This document shows positions 1 to 8,651 of a stretch of DNA of 37,480 nucleotides, in pieces. The DNA is from Candidatus Paraprevotella stercoravium (GTDB taxonomy: Bacteria; Bacteroidota; Bacteroidia; Bacteroidales; Bacteroidaceae). The stretch is from assembly GCA_944320795.1 (NCBI GenBank), contig CALUIU010000032.1, forward strand, positions 1 to 37,480, read 5' to 3'. Positions within the stretch are counted from its first letter, which is position 1, and every line of letters starts with the position of its first letter. The notes beneath the pieces were generated by a model. That model was not told the origin of the DNA and did no database searches. It saw only the letters and a list, made by a program, of their open reading frames with translations. The position numbers were made by a program, and so were the translations under genes.

Positions 1-77
1 GAAAGTACGGGCCTTTTTTCATAAAAATGAAGAAAGTGCATCAAAATGCATATTAACATACATTTTGACACACCCTC
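1..77 (-). mobile_element. Left insertion-sequence end (terminal 77 bases)
   Basis: Bases 5-77 are the exact reverse complement of 37408-37480 (73 of 73 bases by direct reading). The shared sequence, read out of the window, begins GAGGGTGTGTCAAAATG, which resembles the terminal inverted repeat of Bacteroidota transposons of the IS1182 or a related group; the family assignment is tentative. A subterminal imperfect palindrome (bases 41-51 against 58-68, one G-T mismatch) could fold in the element's RNA. A possible transposase start codon lies at 22-20 on the minus strand, followed by only six more codons before the window edge. Similarity to a Crp-type gene begins right at base 78, as expected for an insertion junction. 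Confidence 0.7.
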
Positions 78-366
78 CAGTGAATTGTATGCTATTTCGC
101 GTACAGAGCTGGAGGAATGGTTTTCCAGTTCGGTGCAGGCTGCCAATTTCGGGCGCATCCTGTTCGAACGTCAGTTTCTCGATTTGGAAACCTGGCTCAT
201 CAGCACCGCTGTGCCCCGTGCCAAGGAGCGCTATCTGCGCCTGTTGGAGGACAATCCCGAACTGCTGCTCTATGTCCCTCTGAAATACATTGCCTCTTAT
301 TTGTGGATCACTCCCCAGTCGCTGAGTCGCATCCGTGCCGAACTGGCCGGACGACAGGAGGACTGA
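46..366 (+). pseudogene. Crp/Fnr-family regulator, C-terminal half only (interrupted by IS end)
   Basis: The reading frame from about base 78 to the stop at 364-366 encodes the end of a cAMP-receptor-like regulator: an effector-domain end (LYAISRTELEEWF), the dimer helix, and a helix-turn-helix region with VPLKYIASYLWITPQSLSRI. Such proteins in Bacteroidales are usually about 190-220 residues, whereas only some 96 native residues remain, so the cyclic-nucleotide-like N-terminal domain is missing. The first eleven codons (46-78) come from the IS end, which supplies an in-frame ATG at 46, so a shortened fusion peptide with a DNA-binding domain could be made. The gene converges on the lysO-like gene with a 4-base gap. 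The family call is firm; the target genes are unknown. Confidence 0.75.
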
Positions 367-370
367 CCGG

Positions 371-1291
371 TTATCCGGCCAGTGAGCAGAAAAAGGAAAT
401 GAGAAACGGTACGGAGAAGTCGATGGTAAGTCCATGGAAGATGCTTACCGGAACGAGCGCACGTCCGCAGGTACGGGCTATGACCGGCAGGGTAGTGTCC
501 TCTGTGGTGCATCCTCCCGCCGTGATGGGAGCCAGCGGACCGAACCAGCGTGCCAGCAGCGGTGCGCCAACCAGTGTGATGATTTCGCGCAGGATGTTGC
601 TCATCAGCGCTATGGTGCCGATTTCCGCTCCGCGCAGTTCCGAAATCATGATGCCCGACAGCGAGTAGTATCCGAAGCCCGAGCCTACAGCCATCCAGTC
701 TGCCATCCCGATGCGGGGAATCAGGGCACACACGGCCAGCATACCGCTCCACGTGCCGAGAATCGTCACCAGCGGCAGGAGCATCAGTCGGCGGTCCAGC
801 CGGCGGATGCTGCGGCGCACCTCGTCATTCTGTCCGATGGAGAATCCCACACTGCCCATCAGTACGCAGAGTGTGATATATCCGGCGTCAGCCGGCAGAG
901 GCGGGCGAGGTAGACTGTAGCCCGAAGCCAGTCCCAGCAGAAAGAAACCTACGATAATCAGGCTGTCCTTCATCTGATGTGAGAGTAACGGAGCCTTTTC
1001 TGAGTTACCTGTTTCGACACTTTCGCGTTTCATCTTGCCTATGCTTTTGTAAAACAGCAAGGCTGCCACACAGCTGCCCGTTACCATAAACAGGGCCGCC
1101 ACAGCACTCTCCACGCCCAATGTGCCAAGTGAGGCGATGAGCGTACGGTTGGAGCCCACTTCCATACCGAGCAGGAAGAGCAGAAGCCAGATGATATAAG
1201 TAGTCATGGACGACACCCAGTGCCAGGGGTGCCGACGGAGGATGTAGCCCAATGCGGCGCTCACCCATAAACAAAGCAATACGATAATCAT
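371..1291 (-). CDS. lysO: LysO-family lysine exporter (DUF340)
   Basis: A polytopic inner-membrane protein of about 306 residues with at least eight hydrophobic segments. The C-terminal half has the LysO/DUF340 signature: GSGFGYYSLSG, then SNILREIITLVGAPLLARWF and AGGCTTEDTTLPVIAR. Characterised LysO of E. coli exports L-lysine and confers resistance to thialysine; the same role is inferred here. The open frame extends upstream to 1330, but a start at 1291 (MIIVLLCLW) puts the first membrane helix at the N-terminus as in relatives and leaves a 10-base-pair AT-rich hairpin (1311-1334) in the leader. It lies tail-to-tail with the broken Crp-type gene, a possible former regulator, though that link is inference. 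Confidence 0.85.
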   Translation of the reverse strand: MIIVLLCLWVSAALGYILRRHPWHWVSSMTTYIIWLLLFLLGMEVGSNRTLIASLGTLGVESAVAALFMVTGSCVAALLFYKSIGKMKRESVETGNSEKAPLLSHQMKDSLIIVGFFLLGLASGYSLPRPPLPADAGYITLCVLMGSVGFSIGQNDEVRRSIRRLDRRLMLLPLVTILGTWSGMLAVCALIPRIGMADWMAVGSGFGYYSLSGIMISELRGAEIGTIALMSNILREIITLVGAPLLARWFGPLAPITAGGCTTEDTTLPVIARTCGRALVPVSIFHGLTIDFSVPFLISFFCSLAG

Positions 1292-1310
1292 GCCGGCAAA
1301 GGTCGGAATT

Positions 1311-1334
1311 TTTTTTGCTTCTGAAAGCAAAAAA
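1311..1334 (-). promoter_or_regulatory. Perfect 10-bp hairpin in the lysO leader
   Basis: TTTTTTGCTT (1311-1320) pairs perfectly with AAGCAAAAAA (1325-1334) around a four-base loop. On the minus strand the hairpin ends about 20 bases before the preferred lysO start at 1291. It is not followed by a T-run in that direction, so it is not a typical terminator. It may affect message stability or translation initiation. No canonical TAnnTTTG box was found upstream of it on the minus strand. Confidence 0.35.
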
Positions 1335-1427
1335 GGTCCCTTTGTCCTTTTCCGGATTTTATGCTGATGATTTTGGGAAATGATGTTGAGGAAATAAAAA
1401 AATCATCAGGATCATTTATTTTTCTTG

Positions 1428-1435
1428 TACCTTTG
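1428..1435 (+). promoter_or_regulatory. Bacteroidota -7 box for rnhB
   Basis: TACCTTTG matches the TAnnTTTG consensus exactly and lies 33 bases before the rnhB ATG. No good TTTG element is seen 19-21 bases upstream, so the call rests on the -7 box and its position. Confidence 0.6.
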
Positions 1436-1468
1436 TAGCCGAAGAACAATCATAAAAACAATGCGCTT

Positions 1469-2092
1469 ATGTTATTACCCTATATGGATGACCGCCTGAT
1501 CGAGGCGGGTTGCGATGAGGCTGGACGTGGCTGTCTGGCAGGATCTGTCTATGCTGCTGCCGTGATTCTGCCCAAGGATTATGAAAATGAAATGCTCAAC
1601 GATTCGAAGAAACTGAGCGAAAAGAAACGTTATCTGCTGCGTGAGCAGATCGAGCGCGATGCGTTGGACTGGGCTGTGGGGGTGGTCACTCCGCAGGAGA
1701 TTGATGAAATCAATATCCTGAATGCTTCGTTTTTGGCCATGCACCGGGCATTGGATCAGTTGAAACTGCGTCCCGAAGCACTGCTCATTGACGGTAACCG
1801 TTTCAAAGCCTATCACGATACGCCCCATACCACGGTAGTGAAAGGCGACGGCAAGTATATGAGTATTGCCGCGGCCTCTATCTTGGCCAAGACCTATCGC
1901 GATGATTACATGATGCAGTTGCATCAGGAATATCCCCAGTATCATTGGGACAGCAACAAGGGATATCCCGCCAAGGCACACCGTCTGGCCATCCGTGAGT
2001 ATGGAGTGACTCCCTATCATCGCATGAGTTATAATCTGTTGGGAGAAGGCGATTTCTCGCTCTTCAGCGAGCAGGAAATGAGCGGCAGATAA
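1469..2092 (+). CDS. rnhB: Ribonuclease HII
   Basis: A 207-residue protein that cleaves the RNA strand of RNA-DNA hybrids and nicks at single ribonucleotides left in DNA. The family signature [12 protein letters not shown] carries the first two acidic catalytic residues (D16, E17). The third lies in LIDGN (D108) and the fourth in [13 protein letters not shown] (about D145). The [13 protein letters not shown] segment is also typical. Length is normal for RNase HII. An alternative start at Met6 (1484) is possible because the catalytic core starts only at residue 10. The gene is divergent from lysO and has its own -7 box; a small GC hairpin follows the stop. Confidence 0.96.
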   Translation: MLLPYMDDRLIEAGCDEAGRGCLAGSVYAAAVILPKDYENEMLNDSKKLSEKKRYLLREQIERDALDWAVGVVTPQEIDEINILNASFLAMHRALDQLKLRPEALLIDGNRFKAYHDTPHTTVVKGDGKYMSIAAASILAKTYRDDYMMQLHQEYPQYHWDSNKGYPAKAHRLAIREYGVTPYHRMSYNLLGEGDFSLFSEQEMSGR

Positions 2093-2110
2093 AAAGGTGT
2101 GAAAAATGAA

Positions 2111-2127
2111 AAAGCGATATCCGCTTT
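2111..2127 (+). terminator. Possible weak terminator after rnhB
   Basis: AAAGCG (2111-2116) and CGCTTT (2122-2127) form a six-base stem with a five-base loop, followed by an AT-rich but interrupted T stretch, 19 bases after the rnhB stop. The stem is short, so termination may be partial. Confidence 0.35.
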
Positions 2128-2142
2128 ATTCAATTTATTTCG

Positions 2143-2150
2143 TAACTTTG
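2143..2150 (+). promoter_or_regulatory. Bacteroidota -7 box for gpmI
   Basis: TAACTTTG is an exact TAnnTTTG match, 36 bases before the gpmI ATG. The gene's strongly biased codon use fits a strong promoter here. Confidence 0.65.
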
Positions 2151-2186
2151 CAACTAGAAAGATAACTTTTAAAAACGATTTATATT

Positions 2187-3704
2187 ATGGCAAAAAAAGC
2201 TCTTTTGATGATCCTCGACGGATGGGGCATAGGTAATCATGGTAAAGGTGATGTTATTTTCCAGACTCCGACTCCTTATATGGACTATCTGGCACAGAAC
2301 TATCCAAACTCAGAACTGCAGGCTTCTGGCGAAAACGTAGGTTTGCCGGACGGACAGATGGGTAACTCTGAGGTAGGTCACCTGAACATCGGTGCCGGCC
2401 GCATCGTTTATCAGGATCTGGTAAAGATTAACCGCGCTTGTGCCGACGGCAGCATCCTGAAGAACCCGGAAGTGGTTTCTGCTTACGAGTATGCCAAGAA
2501 CAACGGTAAGAGCGTTCACCTGATGGGTCTGACTTCAAACGGTGGTGTGCACTCTTCTTTAGATCACCTGTTCCGTCTGTGTGAGATTTCTAAGGAATAT
2601 GGCATTGCCAATACATATGTACACTGCTTCATGGACGGTCGTGACACTGACCCGAAGAGCGGTAAGGGATTTATTGAGCAGCTGCAGGCTGAGTGCGAGA
2701 AGACCGGCTGTCAGATTGCTTCTATCGTGGGCCGTTTCTATGCTATGGATCGTGACAAGCGTTGGGAGCGCGTGAAGGTAGCTTATGATTTGCTCGTGAA
2801 GGGCGAAGGAAAGCAGGCTACTGACATGGTGGCTGCTATGGAAGAAAGCTATGCAGAGGGTGTTACCGATGAGTTCGTAAAACCAATCAACAACGCTAAT
2901 GTTGACGGTACTATCAAGGAAGGCGATGTAGTGATCTTCTTCAATTACCGTAACGACCGTGCTAAAGAGTTGACAATCGTACTGACTCAGCAGGATATGC
3001 CGGAGCAGGGCATGATGACCATTCCGGGATTGCAGTACTACTGCATGACTCCGTATGACGCAAGCTTCACCGGAGTACACATCCTGTTCCCGAAAGAGAA
3101 CGTAGAGAACACTTTGGGCGAATATATCAGCAGCAAGGGTCTGAAGCAGCTGCACACTGCAGAGACTGAGAAGTATGCACACGTTACCTTCTTCTTCAAC
3201 GGTGGCCGTGAGACTCCGTACGACGGTGAGGAGCGTATCCTGGTAGCTTCTCCAAAGGTTGCTACTTATGACCTGAAGCCGGAGATGAGCGCTTACGAGG
3301 TTAAGGATAAGCTGGTTGCTGCGATTAAAGAGAACAAGTACGACTTCATCGTGGTGAACTTCGCTAACGGTGATATGGTGGGACACACCGGTATCTACGA
3401 GGCTATCGAGAAGGCTGTGAAGGCTGTTGACGACTGCGTGAAGGAAGTGGTTGAGGCTGCCAAGGCTACCGATTATGAGACAATCATTATCGCTGACCAC
3501 GGTAATGCTGATAACGCAATCAACGCCGACGGTACTCCAAACACCGCTCACTCTTTGAACCCGGTTCCATTCATTTACGTAACTGCCAACAAGAATGCCA
3601 AGGTCGAAAACGGTATTCTGGCCGACGTAGCTCCTTCTATTCTCCACATCATGGGTCTGGAGCAGCCGAAGGAAATGACCGGTAAGAACTTGATTCAGGA
3701 CTAA
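2187..3704 (+). CDS. gpmI: 2,3-bisphosphoglycerate-independent phosphoglycerate mutase
   Basis: A 505-residue cytoplasmic, metal-dependent glycolytic enzyme interconverting 3- and 2-phosphoglycerate. It belongs to the alkaline phosphatase superfamily: LLMILDGWG at the N-terminus provides a metal-binding Asp (D11), and the phosphoserine nucleophile is S61 in [16 protein letters not shown]. Other signatures are [35 protein letters not shown] and [13 protein letters not shown]. Length is typical (about 500-515). Codon use is markedly biased (CTG, GGT, CGT, AAC) compared with neighbours, as for a highly expressed gene. It is a single-gene unit with its own -7 box upstream and a strong intrinsic terminator downstream. 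Confidence 0.97.
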   Translation: MAKKALLMILDGWGIGNHGKGDVIFQTPTPYMDYLAQNYPNSELQASGENVGLPDGQMGNSEVGHLNIGAGRIVYQDLVKINRACADGSILKNPEVVSAYEYAKNNGKSVHLMGLTSNGGVHSSLDHLFRLCEISKEYGIANTYVHCFMDGRDTDPKSGKGFIEQLQAECEKTGCQIASIVGRFYAMDRDKRWERVKVAYDLLVKGEGKQATDMVAAMEESYAEGVTDEFVKPINNANVDGTIKEGDVVIFFNYRNDRAKELTIVLTQQDMPEQGMMTIPGLQYYCMTPYDASFTGVHILFPKENVENTLGEYISSKGLKQLHTAETEKYAHVTFFFNGGRETPYDGEERILVASPKVATYDLKPEMSAYEVKDKLVAAIKENKYDFIVVNFANGDMVGHTGIYEAIEKAVKAVDDCVKEVVEAAKATDYETIIIADHGNADNAINADGTPNTAHSLNPVPFIYVTANKNAKVENGILADVAPSILHIMGLEQPKEMTGKNLIQD

Positions 3705-3730
3705 TATTCTTCTGAAATAAGAATACAGGA

Positions 3731-3765
3731 AACAGTCCCAGTGATTCACTGGGACTGTTTTTTTT
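3731..3765 (+). terminator. Strong intrinsic terminator of gpmI
   Basis: A perfect 13-base-pair stem (AACAGTCCCAGTG at 3731-3743 with its complement at 3747-3759), a three-base loop and a run of eight Ts, starting 26 bases after the gpmI stop. Confidence 0.9.
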
Positions 3766-3882
3766 ATATTATATAGGCCATATTTTGCTTTTCTTCTTGA
3801 GTGGATTTAAGAAAGGTTTGGGCAATAAGGTGATATGAACGGAAAAAACGAGACGAAATATCTTCTGATGCACATAAATGCC

Positions 3883-3890
3883 TATCTTTG
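3883..3890 (+). promoter_or_regulatory. Bacteroidota -7 box for ung
   Basis: TATCTTTG matches TAnnTTTG exactly. It overlaps the upstream extension of the ung reading frame, so transcription would begin after the 3878 ATG. This supports the start at 3911. Confidence 0.65.
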
Positions 3891-3910
3891 CAAATACAAA
3901 ATGTACGAAT

Positions 3911-4573
3911 ATGAATGTTCAGATAGAAGATAGTTGGAAGGAAAAACTGACGGATGAGTTTGAAAAGCCTTATTTTAAGGAACTGACTGACTTTGTGCGT
4001 CAGGAGTATAAAACCCAAGTGTGCTATCCGCCGGGAAACTTAATTTTTAATGCCTTTAATCTTTGTCCTTTTGATCAGGTCAAAGTGGTTATTATCGGAC
4101 AAGACCCCTATCATGGTCCCGGACAGGCGCACGGCCTTTGCTTTTCGGTGAATGACGGCATACCTTTTCCACCTTCGCTTCAGAATATCTTTAAGGAGAT
4201 ACAAGCTGATTTGGGAAAGGAAGTACCCGTTTCCGGAAATCTGACACGTTGGGCTGAGCAGGGAGTTCTTTTGCTGAACGCTACGCTTACGGTGCGGGCT
4301 CATCAAGCAGCCTCACATCAGCGGCATGGTTGGGAGGAGTTTACAGATGCTGTAATCCGAAAACTTTCTCAGGAGCGTGATCATCTGGTATTTATCCTTT
4401 GGGGAGCGTATGCACAGAAAAAGGGAGCGGTGATTGACCGTGAGCGTCATCTGGTGCTTACTTCTGCACATCCGTCTCCTCTGTCTGCTTATCACGGTTT
4501 TTTCGGAAATAAGCATTTCAGTCTGACCAACGCCTATCTGGAACAATATGGTAAAACCCCGATAAATTGGTAA
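3911..4573 (+). CDS. ung: Uracil-DNA glycosylase (family 1)
   Basis: A 220-residue base-excision repair enzyme that removes uracil from DNA. Motif [19 protein letters not shown], holds the water-activating Asp (D65) and the Tyr that excludes thymine. Motif [19 protein letters not shown], holds the catalytic His (H187) and the minor-groove intercalation loop. The frame is open from 3878, but a perfect -7 box sits at 3883-3890, so [10 protein letters not shown] at 3911 is the better start and gives the normal family length. The DUF3109 gene follows after six bases, suggesting co-transcription. Confidence 0.97.
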   Translation: MNVQIEDSWKEKLTDEFEKPYFKELTDFVRQEYKTQVCYPPGNLIFNAFNLCPFDQVKVVIIGQDPYHGPGQAHGLCFSVNDGIPFPPSLQNIFKEIQADLGKEVPVSGNLTRWAEQGVLLLNATLTVRAHQAASHQRHGWEEFTDAVIRKLSQERDHLVFILWGAYAQKKGAVIDRERHLVLTSAHPSPLSAYHGFFGNKHFSLTNAYLEQYGKTPINW

Positions 4574-4579
4574 TAGGAT

Positions 4580-5188
4580 ATGAAAAGAAATGAGATTCCC
4601 ATGATACAGATTGATGATACAATCATTTCCATGGATTGTCTGAGCGAGAAATTCTGTTGTGATCTGGAGGCATGTAAGGGAGAATGCTGTATTGAAGGTG
4701 ATGCCGGTGCTCCGGTAGAGCTGGACGAGGTGGCTGAACTGGAAGAAGCATTGCCGAAGGTATGGAATGAACTTTCGGCTTCGGCACAGGCTGTCATCGA
4801 CCGTCAGGGAGTGGTTTATACGGACCGTGACGGTGATTTGGTGACCAGCATAGTCAACGGCAAGGACTGTGTGTTTACTTGCTATGATGACAAAGGAAAC
4901 TGTTTCTGTGCTTTGGAAAAAGCTTATCGGGAGGGGCGCTCTAAGTTTTATAAACCGATATCCTGTCATCTTTATCCCATTCGGTTGAAGAAGATCGGCG
5001 ACATGACGGCTCTGAACTATCATCGTTGGGACGTATGCCGTATGGCTGTAGAGAAAGGTCGGCAATTGAATCTTCCCGTATACCGTTTTCTGAAAGAGCC
5101 TTTGGTTCGCCGTTTTGGTGAAGCCTGGTATGAAGAGCTGGAGAAGGCTGTAGAAGAATTAAAAGAGCAGGGATATCTTCAGGATTAG
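4580..5188 (+). CDS. DUF3109 family cysteine-rich protein
   Basis: A 202-residue protein matching the DUF3109 family found across Bacteroidota, related to YkgJ-type Fe-S or zinc-cluster proteins. It has a dense N-terminal cysteine pattern (C20, C26, C27, C32, C36, C37) in KFCCDLEACKGECCIEGDAG, and more cysteines in CVFTCYDDKGNCFC, PISCHLYPIR and DVCRMA. This suggests a metal cluster, but no biochemical role is established. No signal peptide or membrane segment is seen. Met8 at 4601 (MIQIDDTIIS) is an equally plausible start. It follows ung by six bases and ends in a strong hairpin shared with the convergent GH16 gene. Confidence 0.85.
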   Translation: MKRNEIPMIQIDDTIISMDCLSEKFCCDLEACKGECCIEGDAGAPVELDEVAELEEALPKVWNELSASAQAVIDRQGVVYTDRDGDLVTSIVNGKDCVFTCYDDKGNCFCALEKAYREGRSKFYKPISCHLYPIRLKKIGDMTALNYHRWDVCRMAVEKGRQLNLPVYRFLKEPLVRRFGEAWYEELEKAVEELKEQGYLQD

Positions 5189-5219
5189 TTGAAGAAGTAT
5201 TTGTAATCAAAGCATAAAA

Positions 5220-5250
5220 AAGAGCAACCGAATTTGCTTCGGTTGCTCTT
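5220..5250. terminator. Bidirectional intrinsic terminator
   Basis: AAGAGCAACCGAA (5220-5232) pairs perfectly with TTCGGTTGCTCTT (5238-5250). T-rich tracts lie on both sides (CTTTTTAT on the plus strand, TTTTTTATGC on the minus strand). It sits between the stops of the DUF3109 gene (+) and the GH16 gene (-), so it can end both transcripts. Confidence 0.88.
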
Positions 5251-5279
5251 CTTTTTATCTCTTTAGAAGAGACTACTGT

Positions 5280-8200
5280 TTAAGGTACCAGAATCTTCTG
5301 TTTGTTTACAAGATAAACACCTTTCTGTACATTGAATGTTTGGCTTCCTTCAACAGTGCCTTTGTACAAGATTGCACCATTGATGCTTACAATCTGCACA
5401 TCTGTTGCCTGATCTGCATGGACTATAATCTTGTTCTCACCAGTGCTGATGTCTAATGACTGGCTTGTTGTACTTTCAATATGGGTAGCCTGGTCTTTCT
5501 GATATACGCGAATCCAGTCAACATCCATACGATATGTATGGTTGATGTCTGCTGGCTGAGCCCATGAACCGTTTCCAACGGACTGGTTCAGGATCAGATA
5601 AAAAGCTTTATCAAATGGCCATTGTCCTTTTGAAAGTGCGTCTGCATTGGTGCTTTTAGCATAACTTCCGACCTTGACTCCGTCAACATACCAGGTAAGT
5701 GTATTGGCATCCCATTCCAGACCATAGGTATGATAGCGGTCCATACTCAGATTCTTATTGAAAGAAGAGGTTGGATTGTTTTTGTTACCCAGGTTATAAG
5801 TCCAGTTAGAGTGTACGGTATGGTAAGACTTGTTTTCGGCATCAATTTGCTCAAAGATATCAATTTCACCACAATTTGGCCAACCGGCACTTTGATCTTG
5901 TGGCATCATCCATATAGCTGGGAAGTTACCTTTGTAACCATTAGTCTTGGCTCTACATTCAACCTTTCCGTATTTGAAGCTAAACTTGTTTTGACTTTCT
6001 AATGCTCCAGTCAGCATGTCTACGTTGTCAGTAGATTTGTCCTTGTTAGGAATCGCTTTCAGAACCAACTGTCCGTTTTCGATATAAGCTACAGCAATAC
6101 TGTCACTGATAAAGCGGTTCCAGGTGGCATTCTGACGTTTACTTACTCCCCATTTGCTGGCATCGGCACGTTCCCCGTCTTTGCCATCGAATTCATCGTT
6201 GAAAATCATTTTATAAGTAGCATCATCTTTGGCCTCGAACTTTGCCGTGATTTCTACGTTTCCATATACTGGAATTGAGATTGATTTGCCTAAAGTTACT
6301 TCGTCTACCTGAAGTGTGTCTGCGAACCACTGTTGATTGCCACGAATATATTGAGGACCGTCAAAGTTCAATCCGCTACGGATAGTAATAGGTTCGCTAA
6401 GTACATAATCTTCAGTAACAGGAGTCGGTACTACATTCAGCGTTTTTTCTGAAGTAAGTTTGTATGGCAGCGCACTGTTACTTGTTCCGTAGATATTTCC
6501 GTTAAGAGTGTTGATCTTTACGGTTTTTGTACTATTGCTGATGTTGATGAGGAAGTCAACAACATAGCCTCCATTTGCATCTATTTTATTGCTTTCTCCA
6601 TATTGACCTTTTGGATCTATATTGTTCCAGTCTATTTTCAGACGGGCACGGTAGACACCATCTGGAATGAATTCCGGAATGGTGGCAGCAGGGAATGTGA
6701 TGGCATTGTTTGTTTCACTGGTTCCTTTTTTTACGCCTTCACTGTTATAACCGTCATAGTAGGAGAAACTCAGAAGTTCACTGCTGGATGTAGGTCTGTG
6801 ATCGCTTCCTATTTCTGTGGTAAAAATTCCATCATTGTTAAAGTCAATGTAGAAATAACCGTGCATTGGTCCGCCTGTGGTATAGCTGACAGAAGGAGTG
6901 ATTGTTTCTCCTTGTTTTGTCATGGCTACATCTGTAGTCCGGTTTTGATATACGGTTTTAGGATCCTTTGACATGTTGCTTGTAAAAGCACAACCTTCAT
7001 TACCATTCAATGATACTGAATTTAAGGTTCTGTCTGTTCTGGTAATTACCAGGTCTTTGTCAAAGTTCACCTCATATTCTCCAGTTTCTCCACCACCGCT
7101 GGTTGTACTTTTGAAGTGACCCAAGATATGCAAGTCGCCGTCTACCAGACTGGCAGGAATGGTCAGGGTACCATCTTCTTTGACTGCGTATCCAGGAATG
7201 CGGATTGTGGTGTATTGTGGAGTTCCGTGAACCAAACTGTCACCGGTGAGGTTATATCCGTGAGTCAAAGTAATACCGTCCGGAATGAATCCGTTAGATG
7301 GTACCATCTTGATAGTCAGAGGTTCACCGAAGTTTACATCAGAACCAGCCAATTGTGATCCGTCTGCTGCGTATACATCGCCATTCTGATACTGGGTAGT
7401 TACTTTAACTTTGTCACTATGGATGTTCAAGCGCACATCTGTGATATTACCACCATTGGATATAATACCGTTGGTACTTGTTGCACGACCTCCCGGATCT
7501 GCATTACCCCAATCGACTTTGAATCGCATACGATAGAAACCTGGTTTCAGATCTTCAGGAATCTTAAATGCCGGCGTCTGCATGGTGTTACGGTTATTAC
7601 CGGAAACTGGCTCACCTTTATAGTTAAATCCAGATTCGTTTTCAACAGTTTCAATGTAGTAATAAGATACCAGATCGCTATTTTCTGGAGCAGTATAATC
7701 TTCGTTTAATTGCCAGTAGAAGTCGCCGTCTTGCCCTTTATCCAGATAAACATAACCATTCATCCAGTTGCCGTTGAAATTGATTTTTGGAGTGACGGTT
7801 TCACCCGCTTTTGCTACGAAAGCTTGTTCAAGTAGAGGACGGTAAATTGTTTGTGGCGAGGCGCTTCCTACGTTGATTGTCTGTGCTCCAGCTGATGGTG
7901 AAGTCAACGCAATACTGTTTACATAATAATTATTCTTAGAAGAAACGGCGCCGTCCTCAATGTTCAGAGGATAATCACCAACCTTGATGCGTGGTGTTGA
8001 CTGATCGTTTACTTCTATTTCGTCAATATAAACCAAGAAGTCCTCTTTTAAGTCGTGAGTTGATTCGCAATCTGGCACAATAACCAAACTTTTGATATCA
8101 ATGCCACCGTTGCCTTTGATGGCAAATACGGCATCGTTCCAGATTCCCGGTTCAATAGTGCGGGATGAAAGAGCCCAGCACTGTTCTGTCTCAGGACTTT

Positions 8201-8618
8201 GTCCAGCTCTGTCTCTACGTTTGCCTAAGCCAATCAGAAGTACACGTCCAGGTTTGTCTTTTTTGATCATGACGTGAACATACTTTGCTGTTGTGTTCAG
8301 TTCGAAAGGAGTCTTCAAATCGATGCGTGCGCCAAACTGGTTACTTCCATAACGGGAGCGTTGCACCATAAGGACTTTAGCAGAGGAGTTACCTTCTTCT
8401 GTAACTTCCGGATTGTCAATAATGGCTACGTTGCCTTTAAGCAATGGGGCAGCATTATTTTGGGAGCGGAATGGAGATTCGTCCCAAGAATCATAGACAC
8501 CAATACTAGTATGTGCGGCTTCGCCTGTTTCTTCAAAACTGATTCTGTCTTGTGCCCATCCGTATGCCGGTAGGGTTAATGCGATCAGGCTGGTTATATA
8601 AAGTTTGTTTTTCTTCAT
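5280..8618 (-). CDS. Multidomain GH16 glycoside hydrolase with two GEVED-like repeats and C-terminal sorting-like domain
   Basis: A secreted enzyme of 1112 residues from MKKNKLYITS (the frame is open to 8645, but this start gives a clean signal peptide ending near AYGWAQ). Order: an N-terminal carbohydrate-binding-like beta domain (about 25-210); a first GEVED-like module (about 220-410); a beta linker; a second module of the same type (about 530-715); a short beta domain; a GH16 catalytic domain (about 800-1040) with nucleophile and acid/base glutamates in GEIDIFEQ (E918, D920, E923); and a C-terminal tail ending GVYLVNKQKILVP. GH16 members retain configuration on beta-1,3/1,4 glucans or galactans such as agar and porphyran; the substrate cannot be told here. 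It lies directly downstream of the GH29 gene. Confidence 0.88.
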   Translation of the reverse strand: MKKNKLYITSLIALTLPAYGWAQDRISFEETGEAAHTSIGVYDSWDESPFRSQNNAAPLLKGNVAIIDNPEVTEEGNSSAKVLMVQRSRYGSNQFGARIDLKTPFELNTTAKYVHVMIKKDKPGRVLLIGLGKRRDRAGQSPETEQCWALSSRTIEPGIWNDAVFAIKGNGGIDIKSLVIVPDCESTHDLKEDFLVYIDEIEVNDQSTPRIKVGDYPLNIEDGAVSSKNNYYVNSIALTSPSAGAQTINVGSASPQTIYRPLLEQAFVAKAGETVTPKINFNGNWMNGYVYLDKGQDGDFYWQLNEDYTAPENSDLVSYYYIETVENESGFNYKGEPVSGNNRNTMQTPAFKIPEDLKPGFYRMRFKVDWGNADPGGRATSTNGIISNGGNITDVRLNIHSDKVKVTTQYQNGDVYAADGSQLAGSDVNFGEPLTIKMVPSNGFIPDGITLTHGYNLTGDSLVHGTPQYTTIRIPGYAVKEDGTLTIPASLVDGDLHILGHFKSTTSGGGETGEYEVNFDKDLVITRTDRTLNSVSLNGNEGCAFTSNMSKDPKTVYQNRTTDVAMTKQGETITPSVSYTTGGPMHGYFYIDFNNDGIFTTEIGSDHRPTSSSELLSFSYYDGYNSEGVKKGTSETNNAITFPAATIPEFIPDGVYRARLKIDWNNIDPKGQYGESNKIDANGGYVVDFLINISNSTKTVKINTLNGNIYGTSNSALPYKLTSEKTLNVVPTPVTEDYVLSEPITIRSGLNFDGPQYIRGNQQWFADTLQVDEVTLGKSISIPVYGNVEITAKFEAKDDATYKMIFNDEFDGKDGERADASKWGVSKRQNATWNRFISDSIAVAYIENGQLVLKAIPNKDKSTDNVDMLTGALESQNKFSFKYGKVECRAKTNGYKGNFPAIWMMPQDQSAGWPNCGEIDIFEQIDAENKSYHTVHSNWTYNLGNKNNPTSSFNKNLSMDRYHTYGLEWDANTLTWYVDGVKVGSYAKSTNADALSKGQWPFDKAFYLILNQSVGNGSWAQPADINHTYRMDVDWIRVYQKDQATHIESTTSQSLDISTGENKIIVHADQATDVQIVSINGAILYKGTVEGSQTFNVQKGVYLVNKQKILVP

Positions 8619-8651
8619 TTTAGAATGATTTGAATGATTTATCATGGTTGA

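Noticed and set aside
1-77. Invertible promoter of the Bacteroides Mpi type at the left end
   Set aside because: The inverted copy is 37 kb away and the 73-base sequence has transposon-like termini and no TAnnTTTG promoter; an IS end explains it more simply.
117-1274. Several long overlapping frames on both strands near lysO (for example 117-668 and 297-752)
   Set aside because: They are antisense or shifted frames over the lysO-like and Crp-like genes. Their translations lack domain patterns, hydrophobic structure or family motifs.
2559-3749. 396-codon open frame antisense to gpmI
   Set aside because: It arises from the biased codon use of gpmI; the plus strand carries all catalytic motifs, and no promoter or recognisable domain supports the antisense frame.
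3878-3910. Upstream ATG extension of ung
   Set aside because: It overlaps a perfect -7 box, so the RNA likely starts after this ATG; family alignment also begins at [10 protein letters not shown].
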